From SIG469 sp964384255 (GTDB taxonomy: Bacteria > Bacillota > Clostridia > Oscillospirales > Oscillospiraceae), in NCBI GenBank assembly GCA_964384255.1, contig CAYLKH010000004.1:1-64000 (forward strand): a DNA stretch of 64,000 nucleotides, written 5' to 3'. The notes below the pieces were generated by a model that worked only from the letters and a program-made list of their open reading frames with translations, searched no databases and was not told the origin of the DNA. The position numbers and the translations under genes are program-made. Positions 1-7,146 of this stretch are shown here, piece by piece (the stretch's first letter is position 1; every line of letters starts with the position of its first letter).

Positions 1-2
1 AG

Positions 3-977
3 CTGCCCGACAGCGTCTGCGGCATGACCATCAACCGTTTCTGCTCCGGCGGCCTTCAGGCTATCGCTCTTGCAGCCAACGCTATCGCTTGCGGTCAGGG
101 CGACGTTTATGTTGCCGGCGGCATCGAAGACATGTCCAAGACCTTCTCTGCCTATCCTTCCTACGAAGGCAAGTGCGACGACCAGTGGCTGGTCACCAAC
201 TATCCCGGCGCTTATATGTCCATGGGCCTTACCGCTGAGAACGTAGCCGACGAATATGGCGTTACCCGTGAAGAGATGGAAAAGATGGCTCTGGAATCCC
301 ACACCAAGGCTGCTATCGCCCGTCGTGACGGCAAGCTGGCTCCCTCCATCATCCCCATCACCGTTACCGATTATGCTGGCAACCCCGTTCTCGACGAAAA
401 CGGCAACCCCGTTGTTTGCGAGCATGACGAAGGCATCCTGGCCGACATGGAAGGCAACCTGAAGACCTCTCTGGAAAAGATGGCCGGTATGAAGCCCTGC
501 TTCAAGGACGACGGCAAGGTCACCGCTGCTACCTCTTCCCAGACCAACGACTGCTGCGCTCTGGTAGTTCTGATGTCTGCCGAGAAGGCCGCTGCTATCG
601 GCGCAAAGCCCATCGCTCGCCTGAAGAGCTTCGCTGTCGCCGGTTGCGACGCTACCAAGATGGGCCTTGGCCCCATCTACGCCACCCCCAAGGCTCTGGA
701 ACGTGCCGGCCTGACCGTAGCCGACATGGACGTTGTTGAGATCAACGAAGCTTTTGCTGCTCAGGCTATCCCCTGCTGCAAGACTCTGGGCTTCGACATG
801 GCTAAGGTCAACCCCTATGGCGGCGCTATGGCTCTTGGTCATCCCCTTGGCTGCACCGGCGCTATCCTGGTCGGCAAAGCTATCGACTACCTCAGAGAGA
901 ACAACGGCAAGTACGGCCTTATCACCATGTGCATCGGCGGCGGCATGGGTGCTGCCGGCGTTCTGGAAATGCTGTAA
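3..977 (+). CDS. Thiolase (acetyl-CoA acetyltransferase family), 5' end outside window
   Basis: Condenses or cleaves acyl-CoA and acetyl-CoA in the cytoplasm. The open frame enters from the left edge, so roughly the first 80 residues of a family of about 390-400 are missing. Visible thiolase landmarks are the nucleophile loop NRFCSGGLQ just after the left edge, the NEAFAAQ segment, GHPLG with the catalytic His, and the C-terminal CIGGGMGAA with the second catalytic Cys. The segment SSQTNDCCA replaces the more usual N-S-S-Q/G-x-x-D-G-A. It is followed by a 3-hydroxyacyl-CoA-dehydrogenase-like gene and a BKACE gene, which suggests it splits the acetoacetyl-CoA made by the BKACE into two acetyl-CoA (inference). 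Codons are strongly biased (many GCT and GGC), as in highly expressed genes. The family call is secure; the exact substrate is not. Confidence 0.93.
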   Translation: MPDSVCGMTINRFCSGGLQAIALAANAIACGQGDVYVAGGIEDMSKTFSAYPSYEGKCDDQWLVTNYPGAYMSMGLTAENVADEYGVTREEMEKMALESHTKAAIARRDGKLAPSIIPITVTDYAGNPVLDENGNPVVCEHDEGILADMEGNLKTSLEKMAGMKPCFKDDGKVTAATSSQTNDCCALVVLMSAEKAAAIGAKPIARLKSFAVAGCDATKMGLGPIYATPKALERAGLTVADMDVVEINEAFAAQAIPCCKTLGFDMAKVNPYGGAMALGHPLGCTGAILVGKAIDYLRENNGKYGLITMCIGGGMGAAGVLEML

Positions 978-1020
978 TCAATAAGCTCTCTCAGAATCAT
1001 ATATAACTGAATTGCAATCT

Positions 1021-1052
1021 CAGTACCCGGCCTGTCACCGGGCCGGGTACTG
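1021..1052 (+). other. Intercistronic hairpin
   Basis: A 12-bp perfect stem (CAGTACCCGGCC with GGCCGGGTACTG, 8-nt loop) lies between the thiolase and the next gene. No U-tract follows, so it is more likely an mRNA processing, stability or attenuation element than a full terminator. Confidence 0.6.
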
Positions 1053-1075
1053 TAAAACTTAATAGGAGAATTACC

Positions 1076-2035
1076 ATGAAACTTGAAGACATCAAGAAAA
1101 TGACGTGCTACGGCGCTGGCACCATCGGCGCTGGCTTTGCCGCATATTTTGCACTCAAGGGCCTGGAAGTCAACGTTTTCCTGCGCAGCGAAGATTCTAT
1201 CAAGCGCGCTGAACCCAAGATCCAGGAAGTTATTGATTCCTACATCAAGTACGGCATCTGCGATGACGGCGCCAAGATCTGGGCCAACATCCACATGACC
1301 ACCGACCCCAAGGAAGCTTTTGACGGCGTTTACTTCATCCAGGAAAACGGTGCTGAGAACGTTGAGCAGAAGCATCAGATGATCTCCGTCATCGAGCAGT
1401 ACGCTCCCGCTGATGCGATCATCGCTTCTTCCTCCTCCGGCATGTCCGTCACCCTGATGGCCGAAGGCGCACAGCATCCCGAACGCATTCTGGTCGCTCA
1501 CCCCTTCAACCCCGCTTACCTTATCCCCCTGATCGAGATCTGCAAGGGCGAAAAGACCAGCGAAGAAGTTGTCGAGCTGGCTGTCGCTTTCTACAAAAAG
1601 TACGACAAAGAGCCTATCGTTCTCCAGAAAGAAAAGCTCGGCTTCATCGCCAACCGTCTTGCTCACGCTCTGTGGCGTGAAGAGATCGCTCTGGTATGCG
1701 AAGGCGTTTGCTCCATGGAAGACGCTGACAAGGCTGTCTACTATGGCCCCGGCCTGCGTTGGGCCATCATGGGACCCGCAATGGGTTACGAACTGGGCGG
1801 CGGCGACCTTGGTCTGAAGGGCTGCGCCATCAAGTTCGGCGCCATGACCAACAACACCTTCGAAGACATCTCCGACATGAAGAAAGTCCCCGCTGAATGG
1901 GCTGACCTTTCCGGCGAGCAGATCGTTCCTCTTATGGAGCATATGCCCGAGCATGTTGGCCACACTAAACCCGAAATCGCTTCCTTCCGCGACTATATGC
2001 TCATCGAGATCCTGAAGATGCATCACAAGCTGTAA
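1076..2035 (+). CDS. 3-hydroxyacyl-CoA dehydrogenase family protein, carnitine-dehydrogenase-like
   Basis: NAD-dependent oxidation of a 3-hydroxy acid or its CoA ester to the 3-keto compound. The 319-residue protein has the N-terminal Rossmann motif GAGTIGAGFA (residues about 14-23), the catalytic region HPFNPAYLIPLIEI typical of 3HCDH enzymes, and the C-terminal-domain landmarks GFIANRLAHALWREE and GPGLRWAIMGP. The last is characteristic of the L-carnitine dehydrogenase / lambda-crystallin branch rather than the fatty-acid branch. ATG is preceded by AGGAG at good spacing. Its neighbours are a thiolase upstream and a BKACE downstream. Together they match the known carnitine logic: hydroxyl oxidation, cleavage with acetyl-CoA, then thiolysis. 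The substrate could be carnitine or another beta-hydroxy acid; the sequence does not decide this. Confidence 0.88.
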   Translation: MKLEDIKKMTCYGAGTIGAGFAAYFALKGLEVNVFLRSEDSIKRAEPKIQEVIDSYIKYGICDDGAKIWANIHMTTDPKEAFDGVYFIQENGAENVEQKHQMISVIEQYAPADAIIASSSSGMSVTLMAEGAQHPERILVAHPFNPAYLIPLIEICKGEKTSEEVVELAVAFYKKYDKEPIVLQKEKLGFIANRLAHALWREEIALVCEGVCSMEDADKAVYYGPGLRWAIMGPAMGYELGGGDLGLKGCAIKFGAMTNNTFEDISDMKKVPAEWADLSGEQIVPLMEHMPEHVGHTKPEIASFRDYMLIEILKMHHKL

Positions 2036-2043
2036 AGCTATTA

Positions 2044-2494
2044 TAGGGGTTAGGATCTAGGATTTAGGGATTAGGGGTGTTCTCTTGAAAGGTTACGAGA
2101 ATCTCATAGTTTGGCAGAAAAGTATGGATCTAGTGGAAGAAGTTTATCGGATTTCGAGGCTTTTGCCATCCAGCGAAGTTTACGGACTTGCCAGCCAGAT
2201 GTGCAGGAGCGCAGTATCCATACCATCCAACATAGCCGAAGGGTATGACCGTGATTCTACCAGAGAATACGTCCACTTTCTATATATTGCAAAAGGTTCC
2301 AGAGCGGAGTTATACACTCAGTTGACAATATGCAGGAGAACCGGAATACTTAGCCAGGGAAATCTGGCGGCGGCGTTTATGCTTTCTGAAGAAGTAGGCA
2401 AAATGCTCAATGCGATGATCAGCAGACTAAAGAACAAAAGCTAAAGGTTTGAAGTTTGATTCCCTAGCCCCTAAATCCCAGATCCTAACCCCTG
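2044..2494. mobile_element. Heptamer-bounded cassette (element A) containing a four-helix-bundle gene
   Basis: The left boundary (about 2044-2077) is a run of heptamers: TTAGGAT, CTAGGAT, TTAGGGA, TTAGGGG. The right boundary (about 2462-2494) is the same kind of run in inverted orientation. Between them lies almost nothing but one open reading frame. The unit sits inside an otherwise continuous thiolase/dehydrogenase/BKACE operon, and its base composition looks lower in GC than the flanking genes. Related boundary pairs without an ORF occur at 18130-18621, 36723-36927 and 37679-37777. Calling it mobile is inference: no target duplication or transposase is visible. Confidence 0.55.
2085..2444 (+). 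CDS. Four-helix-bundle protein (S23 / 23S rRNA intervening-sequence protein family)
   Basis: The 119-residue protein matches the four-helix-bundle family first known from ORFs inside 23S rRNA intervening sequences, and related in fold to the Avd accessory protein of diversity-generating retroelements. Family signatures are the N-terminal Y-x-x-L-x-V-W-Q-K-S, then QMCRSAVSIPSNIAEG and the YxxFLxIAKGSxxEL block. Biochemical function is unknown for most members; nucleic-acid binding is suspected. The start is TTG. The apparent Shine-Dalgarno (AGGGG, 2073-2077) is supplied by the left heptamer repeat, 7 nt upstream. It is enclosed by inverted repeats and unrelated to the surrounding catabolic operon, so it is probably cargo, or the driver, of element A. 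Confidence 0.9.
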   Translation: MKGYENLIVWQKSMDLVEEVYRISRLLPSSEVYGLASQMCRSAVSIPSNIAEGYDRDSTREYVHFLYIAKGSRAELYTQLTICRRTGILSQGNLAAAFMLSEEVGKMLNAMISRLKNKS

Positions 2495-2521
2495 AAAATT
2501 TACTGAAAGGAAACTTTAACA

Positions 2522-3532
2522 ATGGCTAAAACTATCATTACCGCTGCTATGACCGGCGCTGTTACTCCCTCTGGCTACGACATTCCCGAACGCCCCGAAG
2601 AAATCGCTGCTCAGGTATATGAATGCTGGAAGCTGGGCGCTTCTGTCGCTCACCTGCATATGCGTGACGACGACGGCAACGGCGTTATGGACCCCATCAA
2701 GTTCTACCAGACCATTAAGGCTATCCGCTCCTACAAGGATTGCGACATCATCGTAAACTGCACCTCCTCCGGCGACAACCGCGTTTCCGATGACTCCCCC
2801 TATGGCAACGCTATGCGTATGCTGCACCACAAAAACGTTCCCGGTATCGAAATGGGTACCTTCGACGCCAGCTCCTTCAACTGGGGCATCCCCGGCGGCG
2901 TTTTCCACAACAGCCCCACCATGCTGGCCAACCTGGGCGACCTGTATCTTGAAAAGGGCATCAAGCCCGAATTCGAGATCTTCGACTTCGGCGCTCTGAG
3001 AGCTGTTGGTATCTACTGCAAGCAGGGTCATGTTCAGGCTCCTCTGCACTTCCAGTTCTGCCTGGGTGTTGTAGGCGGCATGGACGCTACTCCCAAGTCC
3101 CTCCAGATCCTGCTCAACGAGATGCACGATCTCCAGGCCGACGGCCTGCTGCCCAAGGAATGCACCTGGTCCGCATTCGGCACCGGCAAGGGTCATCTGC
3201 CCGTAATGTTCGCTGCCATCGCCAACGGCGGTTCCGTCCGTGTCGGCATGGAAGACAACGTTGTTTACGGCGTTGATAAAGAAGGCAAGAAGATCAAAGC
3301 CACCAACATGATGCTGGTCGAGCGCGCTGCCAACGCCATCAAGGCTTTCGGCAACGACATCGCCACTCCCGCTGAAGCCCGCGAAATGCTGGGTCTGAAG
3401 CCCCTGGACATCGAAGCCGTTAACGCCGCTCTGGACGCTATCGACATCGCTGATCTGGAAGCTGCCAAAGTCGCTGTTAAAGACGAATTCGGCGGTCCCT
3501 ACTTCGCAGCTAAGGGCATGGGCGGCAAATAA
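2522..3532 (+). CDS. Beta-keto acid cleavage enzyme (BKACE / DUF849 family)
   Basis: Zn-dependent enzyme that condenses a beta-keto acid with acetyl-CoA and cleaves it to acetoacetate or acetoacetyl-CoA plus a second product. The 336-residue TIM-barrel protein shows the N-terminal AAMTGA segment, the metal-binding HLHMRD motif (two His, residues about 44-46) and GGSVRVGMEDN, which holds the family's Arg and Glu-Asp catalytic/metal residues. The usual His before VRVG is Ser here, a position that varies with substrate. ATG follows GAAAGG. It ends the operon after the thiolase and the 3HCDH-like enzyme. The kdd and kal genes expected for the lysine pathway (kce) are absent nearby, so a carnitine-type or other beta-hydroxy-acid route is more likely (inference). 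Confidence 0.93.
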   Translation: MAKTIITAAMTGAVTPSGYDIPERPEEIAAQVYECWKLGASVAHLHMRDDDGNGVMDPIKFYQTIKAIRSYKDCDIIVNCTSSGDNRVSDDSPYGNAMRMLHHKNVPGIEMGTFDASSFNWGIPGGVFHNSPTMLANLGDLYLEKGIKPEFEIFDFGALRAVGIYCKQGHVQAPLHFQFCLGVVGGMDATPKSLQILLNEMHDLQADGLLPKECTWSAFGTGKGHLPVMFAAIANGGSVRVGMEDNVVYGVDKEGKKIKATNMMLVERAANAIKAFGNDIATPAEAREMLGLKPLDIEAVNAALDAIDIADLEAAKVAVKDEFGGPYFAAKGMGGK

Positions 3533-3556
3533 TTTAATCCCCCAAGCCAGTTTTAT

Positions 3557-3590
3557 CCCCCGGTTTCCTATGGGAAACCGGGGGTTTCAG
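3557..3590 (+). terminator. Terminator-like hairpin between BKACE operon and AraC gene
   Basis: A perfect 12-bp stem (3557-3568 with 3573-3584, loop TATG) sits between convergent genes. The T-tract is short (TTT), so termination of the catabolic operon is likely but not certain to be factor-independent. Confidence 0.7.
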
Positions 3591-3593
3591 TCA

Positions 3594-4274
3594 TCAATCG
3601 CCCAATTGGGCATTGACCTTTTCCCTGTATTGGCTGGGATTCATTCCCATGAGCCTACAGAAGGTCGTGTAAAAATACGAATAGCTTTCGTACCCCGCCT
3701 TTACAGCGATCTCTGATATGGACAGGGACGTACAGGTCAGCATCTGCACCGCATAATCTATCCGCTGCCGGATAATAAAATCGGATATGCTCATCCCCAT
3801 CTCTTTTTTGAAGATTCGGGCCAGATAATTCTGACTCAGGTGGACATGTCTGGCAATATCTGCCCTTGTCAGCTGAGTGTTCAGATGTGTCCGGATATAT
3901 CTGGCGGCTGAGGAAACGGCATGTTTTTTCCTGTCCTGGTCGGTCAGGTATTCCGCATAGGAGTTTATCAGCCCGCAGACATAAGTGAGCATACCGTCCA
4001 CCGATTTCAACGCGGCGGTGTAAAGCTCCGGCCCAATGCGAAATACCTGGTGAGCAGCGATCGCCTTTTCGCTGAGGAGCTGGTCGATGATCTGGTTAAA
4101 ATCTACCATAAAACACTCCAGCCAAAGCGTCTCCAGTTCCGTCGGCGGCGCAGCGTTTTCAAGATATTCGGTAATAGCGGCTATGGCCCCGTCGATTTTC
4201 ATGCTGTCCATCATCAGCTTCCACGGGGTCATGTCAGGCAGCAGATTTTCCGGCAGCTGAGCATATTCGGCCAT
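3594..4274 (-). CDS. AraC-family transcriptional regulator
   Basis: DNA-binding regulator. The C-terminal 100 residues form the paired helix-turn-helix of AraC/XylS proteins: ARYIRTHLNTQLTRADIARHV is the first unit, and SISEIAVKAGYESYSYF with the end motif GMNPSQYR is the second. The N-terminal half is helical and not a recognisable cupin sensor. I place the start at the ATG at 4274, because AGAGGG lies 7 nt upstream; an in-frame ATG at 4295 lacks this. The gene is divergent from SBP1. Three phased TGTGAA direct repeats in the intergenic region (4374-4414) are the likely operator, so it probably controls SBP1 and the flavodoxin gene (inference). Confidence 0.92.
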   Translation of the reverse strand: MAEYAQLPENLLPDMTPWKLMMDSMKIDGAIAAITEYLENAAPPTELETLWLECFMVDFNQIIDQLLSEKAIAAHQVFRIGPELYTAALKSVDGMLTYVCGLINSYAEYLTDQDRKKHAVSSAARYIRTHLNTQLTRADIARHVHLSQNYLARIFKKEMGMSISDFIIRQRIDYAVQMLTCTSLSISEIAVKAGYESYSYFYTTFCRLMGMNPSQYREKVNAQLGD

Positions 4275-4373
4275 CGTGTCACCCTCTTTACACAAAAGTT
4301 CTATATATAAACATTCTGCTTCAAAGAATTTGAAAAATCAATCTTAAATCAGCAAACAGCCGAACAGGCACAG

Positions 4374-4414
4374 TTTGTGAAAGTACAGGTGCGAATTTGT
4401 GAATGGGCTGTGAA
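4374..4414 (+). promoter_or_regulatory. Three phased TGTGAA direct repeats, candidate AraC operator
   Basis: TTTGTGAA at 4374 and at 4396, and GCTGTGAA at 4407. The cores are 22 and 11 bp apart, that is, on one face of the helix. The last copy would overlap the -35 position of a promoter whose -10 is TATGAT (4427-4432) and which has no good -35. That layout is typical of activator-dependent promoters under AraC control. Confidence 0.55.
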
Positions 4415-4460
4415 TTTTTGTAGTGGTATGATATAGCTATACTTATAGAAAGGAGACGCT

Positions 4461-6209
4461 TTGGCACAAAGCAAAATTCAAATGAAAAAACTTATTTCAC
4501 TGTTGATCGCCGTGTCCATGCTGGTGTGCGTATTTACCGCCTGCTCGTCAAAGGATTCGGCCGAGCCCACGGAAGATGTGAAGACCTCTGCCGCAGAACC
4601 GGCTCAGGAAAGCACCCCCGTTGAAGAAACAGCCCCGGAGGAAGCATCCTCGGCCCCCGCCGAAGACATCGCTCAGCCCGAGGAAGAGGCCCTTATCTTC
4701 ACCGGCGACGCGATCCTGGCACCGGTAAACGACATGACCCTGCCTCTGGTAGACGAGGTTGTGACCTATGACCTGTTTTTCGCCTATCCACCACCCCTTG
4801 CCGAAAAGATCGATACTCTGCTCAATGGCCCCGCCCTTCAGGAGCTGACCGAACGCACTAACGTATCCATCGAGTTCTATGCCGTATCCGCAGCCGTAGC
4901 CTCCGAACGATACAGCATCATGCTGGCTTCCGGCGACTATCCCGACATTCTTCAGGACCTGCTGAACAACTACAGCGAGGGTTACGATCAGGCCATCGAG
5001 GACGGAATTATTTACGACCATCTGGAGCTTATCGACGAGTATATCCCCATTTATTCTACCATACTTTCTCAATCTGAAGAAATTCGCCTTTCCCTGACCA
5101 CCGCAGACGGCAACATCGGCTGCATTTCCCGCCTGTATAAAGAGCCTTCCAAGAGCAAGGTTGGCAACATCGTCCGTCAGGACTGGCTGGATGAGCTGGG
5201 GCTGGATATGCCCAACACCGTGTCTGAGCTGACCGATGTCCTGACCGCCTTCAAAACTCAGCTGGACGTTCCCGAACCCTACTATATGTACTGCACCGGT
5301 GTCAGCTCCAATTTCTCCCTTTGCGGAGCCTTCGGCGCATCCTATGACTATTATCAGCAGGACGGCGTTGTTAAAGCCGGCGCTATCCAGGACGAGTTTA
5401 AGGCTTATCTTGAAGAGATGAACCGCTGGTACAACGATGGCCTTATCTCCCCCGACTACCTGAGCAACGCATCCTACTATCCCGACAGCGGCAAGGTCGC
5501 CGACGGCACTGTGGGCGTGTTCTTGCAGGAAGACAGCTTCCTTCAGGACGTTCAGGGTTATGTGACCGACTCCGGCAGCACCCTGTCTCTGAAAGCTATG
5601 CCCAGCCTTATTATGAACGAAGGCGATGTTAACCACTTCGGCTCCGGCTATGGCGAATGGACCGGCGGTACCGCATGGTCTATCTCCTGCAACTGCGAAG
5701 ACCCCGAGCCTCTTTGCCGGATGATCAACTATCTGTTCACTGCCGAAGGCAGCCTGCTGGGCAACTACGGTGTCGAGGGCGTCAGCTGGGATTATGGTGA
5801 GGACGGCCAGCCCCACGTTAACGAAGCCATTACCGCCAACCCCGAAATGGGCAACTCCGAAGCTCAGCTGAAATACACCCTGCCCTTCGCCCTGTTTGTT
5901 GAGGATTATTCCCGTTTTGACACCGGCTACACTCAGGACCAGCTGGATGCCCCCGGCATTTGGGAAACCAATGCGGACCACGCCAACGTTCTGCCTACCG
6001 GCCTAACCATGTCAGCTCAGTATGCCGACGAATACAATTCCCTTTACAACGATATTTCCACCTATATTTCCGAAAACACCAACAAGTTTATCACCGGCGC
6101 CCGTCCTATCTCTGAGTTTGACGACTACGTCGCCCAGGTCGAAGCAATGGGTATCGACCGTTGCGTTGAGATCTGGCAGGAGCTGCTGAACGAATATACT
6201 AACAAATAA
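4461..6209 (+). CDS. Extracellular solute-binding lipoprotein SBP1 (family 1, LplA-like)
   Basis: Predicted lipid-anchored ligand-binding protein on the outer face of the membrane. The 582-residue protein has a signal peptide with lipobox FTAC (Cys28), a Thr/Glu/Pro/Ala-rich low-complexity linker (about 29-80), then the two-lobed periplasmic-binding fold. The paralogue signature appears here as SERYSIMLASGDYPDIL. I favour the TTG at 4461, because AGGAG lies 5 nt upstream; an internal ATG at 4482 would also give a signal peptide. A flavodoxin-like gene follows 15 nt downstream. No permease or ATPase gene is adjacent. The ligand is unknown. It is one of eight paralogues in this window and ends NEYTNK, unlike the DRY-x-x-R ending of most others. 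Confidence 0.9.
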   Translation: MAQSKIQMKKLISLLIAVSMLVCVFTACSSKDSAEPTEDVKTSAAEPAQESTPVEETAPEEASSAPAEDIAQPEEEALIFTGDAILAPVNDMTLPLVDEVVTYDLFFAYPPPLAEKIDTLLNGPALQELTERTNVSIEFYAVSAAVASERYSIMLASGDYPDILQDLLNNYSEGYDQAIEDGIIYDHLELIDEYIPIYSTILSQSEEIRLSLTTADGNIGCISRLYKEPSKSKVGNIVRQDWLDELGLDMPNTVSELTDVLTAFKTQLDVPEPYYMYCTGVSSNFSLCGAFGASYDYYQQDGVVKAGAIQDEFKAYLEEMNRWYNDGLISPDYLSNASYYPDSGKVADGTVGVFLQEDSFLQDVQGYVTDSGSTLSLKAMPSLIMNEGDVNHFGSGYGEWTGGTAWSISCNCEDPEPLCRMINYLFTAEGSLLGNYGVEGVSWDYGEDGQPHVNEAITANPEMGNSEAQLKYTLPFALFVEDYSRFDTGYTQDQLDAPGIWETNADHANVLPTGLTMSAQYADEYNSLYNDISTYISENTNKFITGARPISEFDDYVAQVEAMGIDRCVEIWQELLNEYTNK

Positions 6210-6224
6210 CTGGAGGTTATTGAA

Positions 6225-7067
6225 ATGGCTAAAAGAAGAGGACTTATTATGTACGCATCGGTTACCGGCAACACCGAAAAGGTAGCCAAAGCCTTTGCAA
6301 AAGCGATGGAGCAAAACGGTTGGGAAGCTGTGCTTTATAAAATCAGCAGCAAAACCAATTTCCATGACAACCCCGTATACTTTAACGAGTTTGACCTTGT
6401 AGCCCTGGGTTCTCCCAACATGGCCGGTCTGCCCAGCCCTCAGGTCCAGCGCTGCTTCGGCATGGTCGAGCCTTTCCTGGCTCCCATGTTCTCCGACGAG
6501 CCGATCCCCGGCCCCAACGGAATGCAGTTCCCCGAAGGTGTCGACCCCGAAGAATTTATGAAGAATCAGAAAAACCGCGACCATATCAAGACCGTCGTAT
6601 TCGAAACCTATGCCGGCGGCATCAGAGAGGCCACCTCCGTTCTGGCGGTTCTCCAGCAGTATCTGGAGTGCAAGGGCCTGACCGTCTGCGGTCAGTTCGC
6701 CTGCCCGGGCCACGAAATCGCTCACATGGCCGTTGACTCTGTGTCCCAGATCCTGGGCATTTCTGTCCAGAAGGCCGCCGACGCTCTGGCCGAGTATCGG
6801 GTAAATCCCAACGCCGAACAGTTTGCCAACCTCACCGAGGACCAGCGCAGGAAAATGGACGCCGCCACCCTGGACGATCGCGACGACCCCTGCTACGACG
6901 AAGGAATGGACTTCTCCGTTATGGGTAAATATCAGCTCTCTCAGCGCCCCCACGAGCGCGATCTGCTGAAAGCCGAGATATTTATGGAAGAAATAATCCA
7001 GGACTTCTTCACCGGCAAAACCGTTCCCGAGGTCACCCATCGCGGCCAGTATCTGTGCATCAGCTAA
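6225..7067 (+). CDS. Flavodoxin-fold protein (FMN-binding)
   Basis: Probable cytoplasmic FMN electron-transfer protein or small reductase. The N-terminus MYASVTGNTEKVAKAF carries the flavodoxin phosphate-binding loop (S-V-T-G-N-T), and LVALGSPNM fits the second FMN contact. At 280 residues it is much longer than a flavodoxin (about 140-170). A middle insertion (about 85-120) and an acidic, helical C-terminal extension (about 190-280, with isolated cysteines) are unassigned. The gene starts 15 nt after SBP1 with GGAGG upstream and is certainly co-transcribed with it. This parallels the SBP-reductase pairs elsewhere in the window. The partner and substrate are unknown. Confidence 0.8.
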   Translation: MAKRRGLIMYASVTGNTEKVAKAFAKAMEQNGWEAVLYKISSKTNFHDNPVYFNEFDLVALGSPNMAGLPSPQVQRCFGMVEPFLAPMFSDEPIPGPNGMQFPEGVDPEEFMKNQKNRDHIKTVVFETYAGGIREATSVLAVLQQYLECKGLTVCGQFACPGHEIAHMAVDSVSQILGISVQKAADALAEYRVNPNAEQFANLTEDQRRKMDAATLDDRDDPCYDEGMDFSVMGKYQLSQRPHERDLLKAEIFMEEIIQDFFTGKTVPEVTHRGQYLCIS

Positions 7068-7100
7068 GTAACAGCTGATTAAATCCTGAACAAATAAAAC

Positions 7101-7146
7101 AACCGGCATAGAAACGAAAACTCGTTTCTATGCCGGTTTTAATTTT
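7101..7146. terminator. Bidirectional terminator
   Basis: A perfect 17-bp stem (7101-7117 with 7122-7138, loop AAAC) is followed by TTTTAATTTT. It lies between the flavodoxin gene (+) and the LysR gene (-), which converge here. Confidence 0.93.

Noticed and set aside
2050..2077. TTAGGG-like repeats resembling eukaryotic telomere sequence
   Set aside because: The unit is a degenerate heptamer, occurs in short runs in inverted pairs inside a bacterial operon, and is not at a chromosome end.
2085..2444. Diversity-generating retroelement, suggested by the Avd-like four-helix-bundle protein
   Set aside because: No reverse transcriptase or template/variable repeat pair is found nearby.
2044..2494. 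CRISPR-like repeat pattern
   Set aside because: Repeats are contiguous 7-mers without spacers, and no cas gene is present in the window.
2522..3532. Lysine-fermentation kce assignment
   Set aside because: The kdd, kal and aminomutase genes that normally accompany kce are not present, and the adjacent dehydrogenase is of the carnitine/hydroxyacyl type.
4548..5981. Long antisense open frame (477 codons) opposite SBP1, and similar ones opposite the thiolase/dehydrogenase, OYE and SBP genes
   Set aside because: They mirror genes with strong codon bias in a GC-rich genome, have no ribosome-binding sites and give low-complexity Gly/Val-rich products with no family features.
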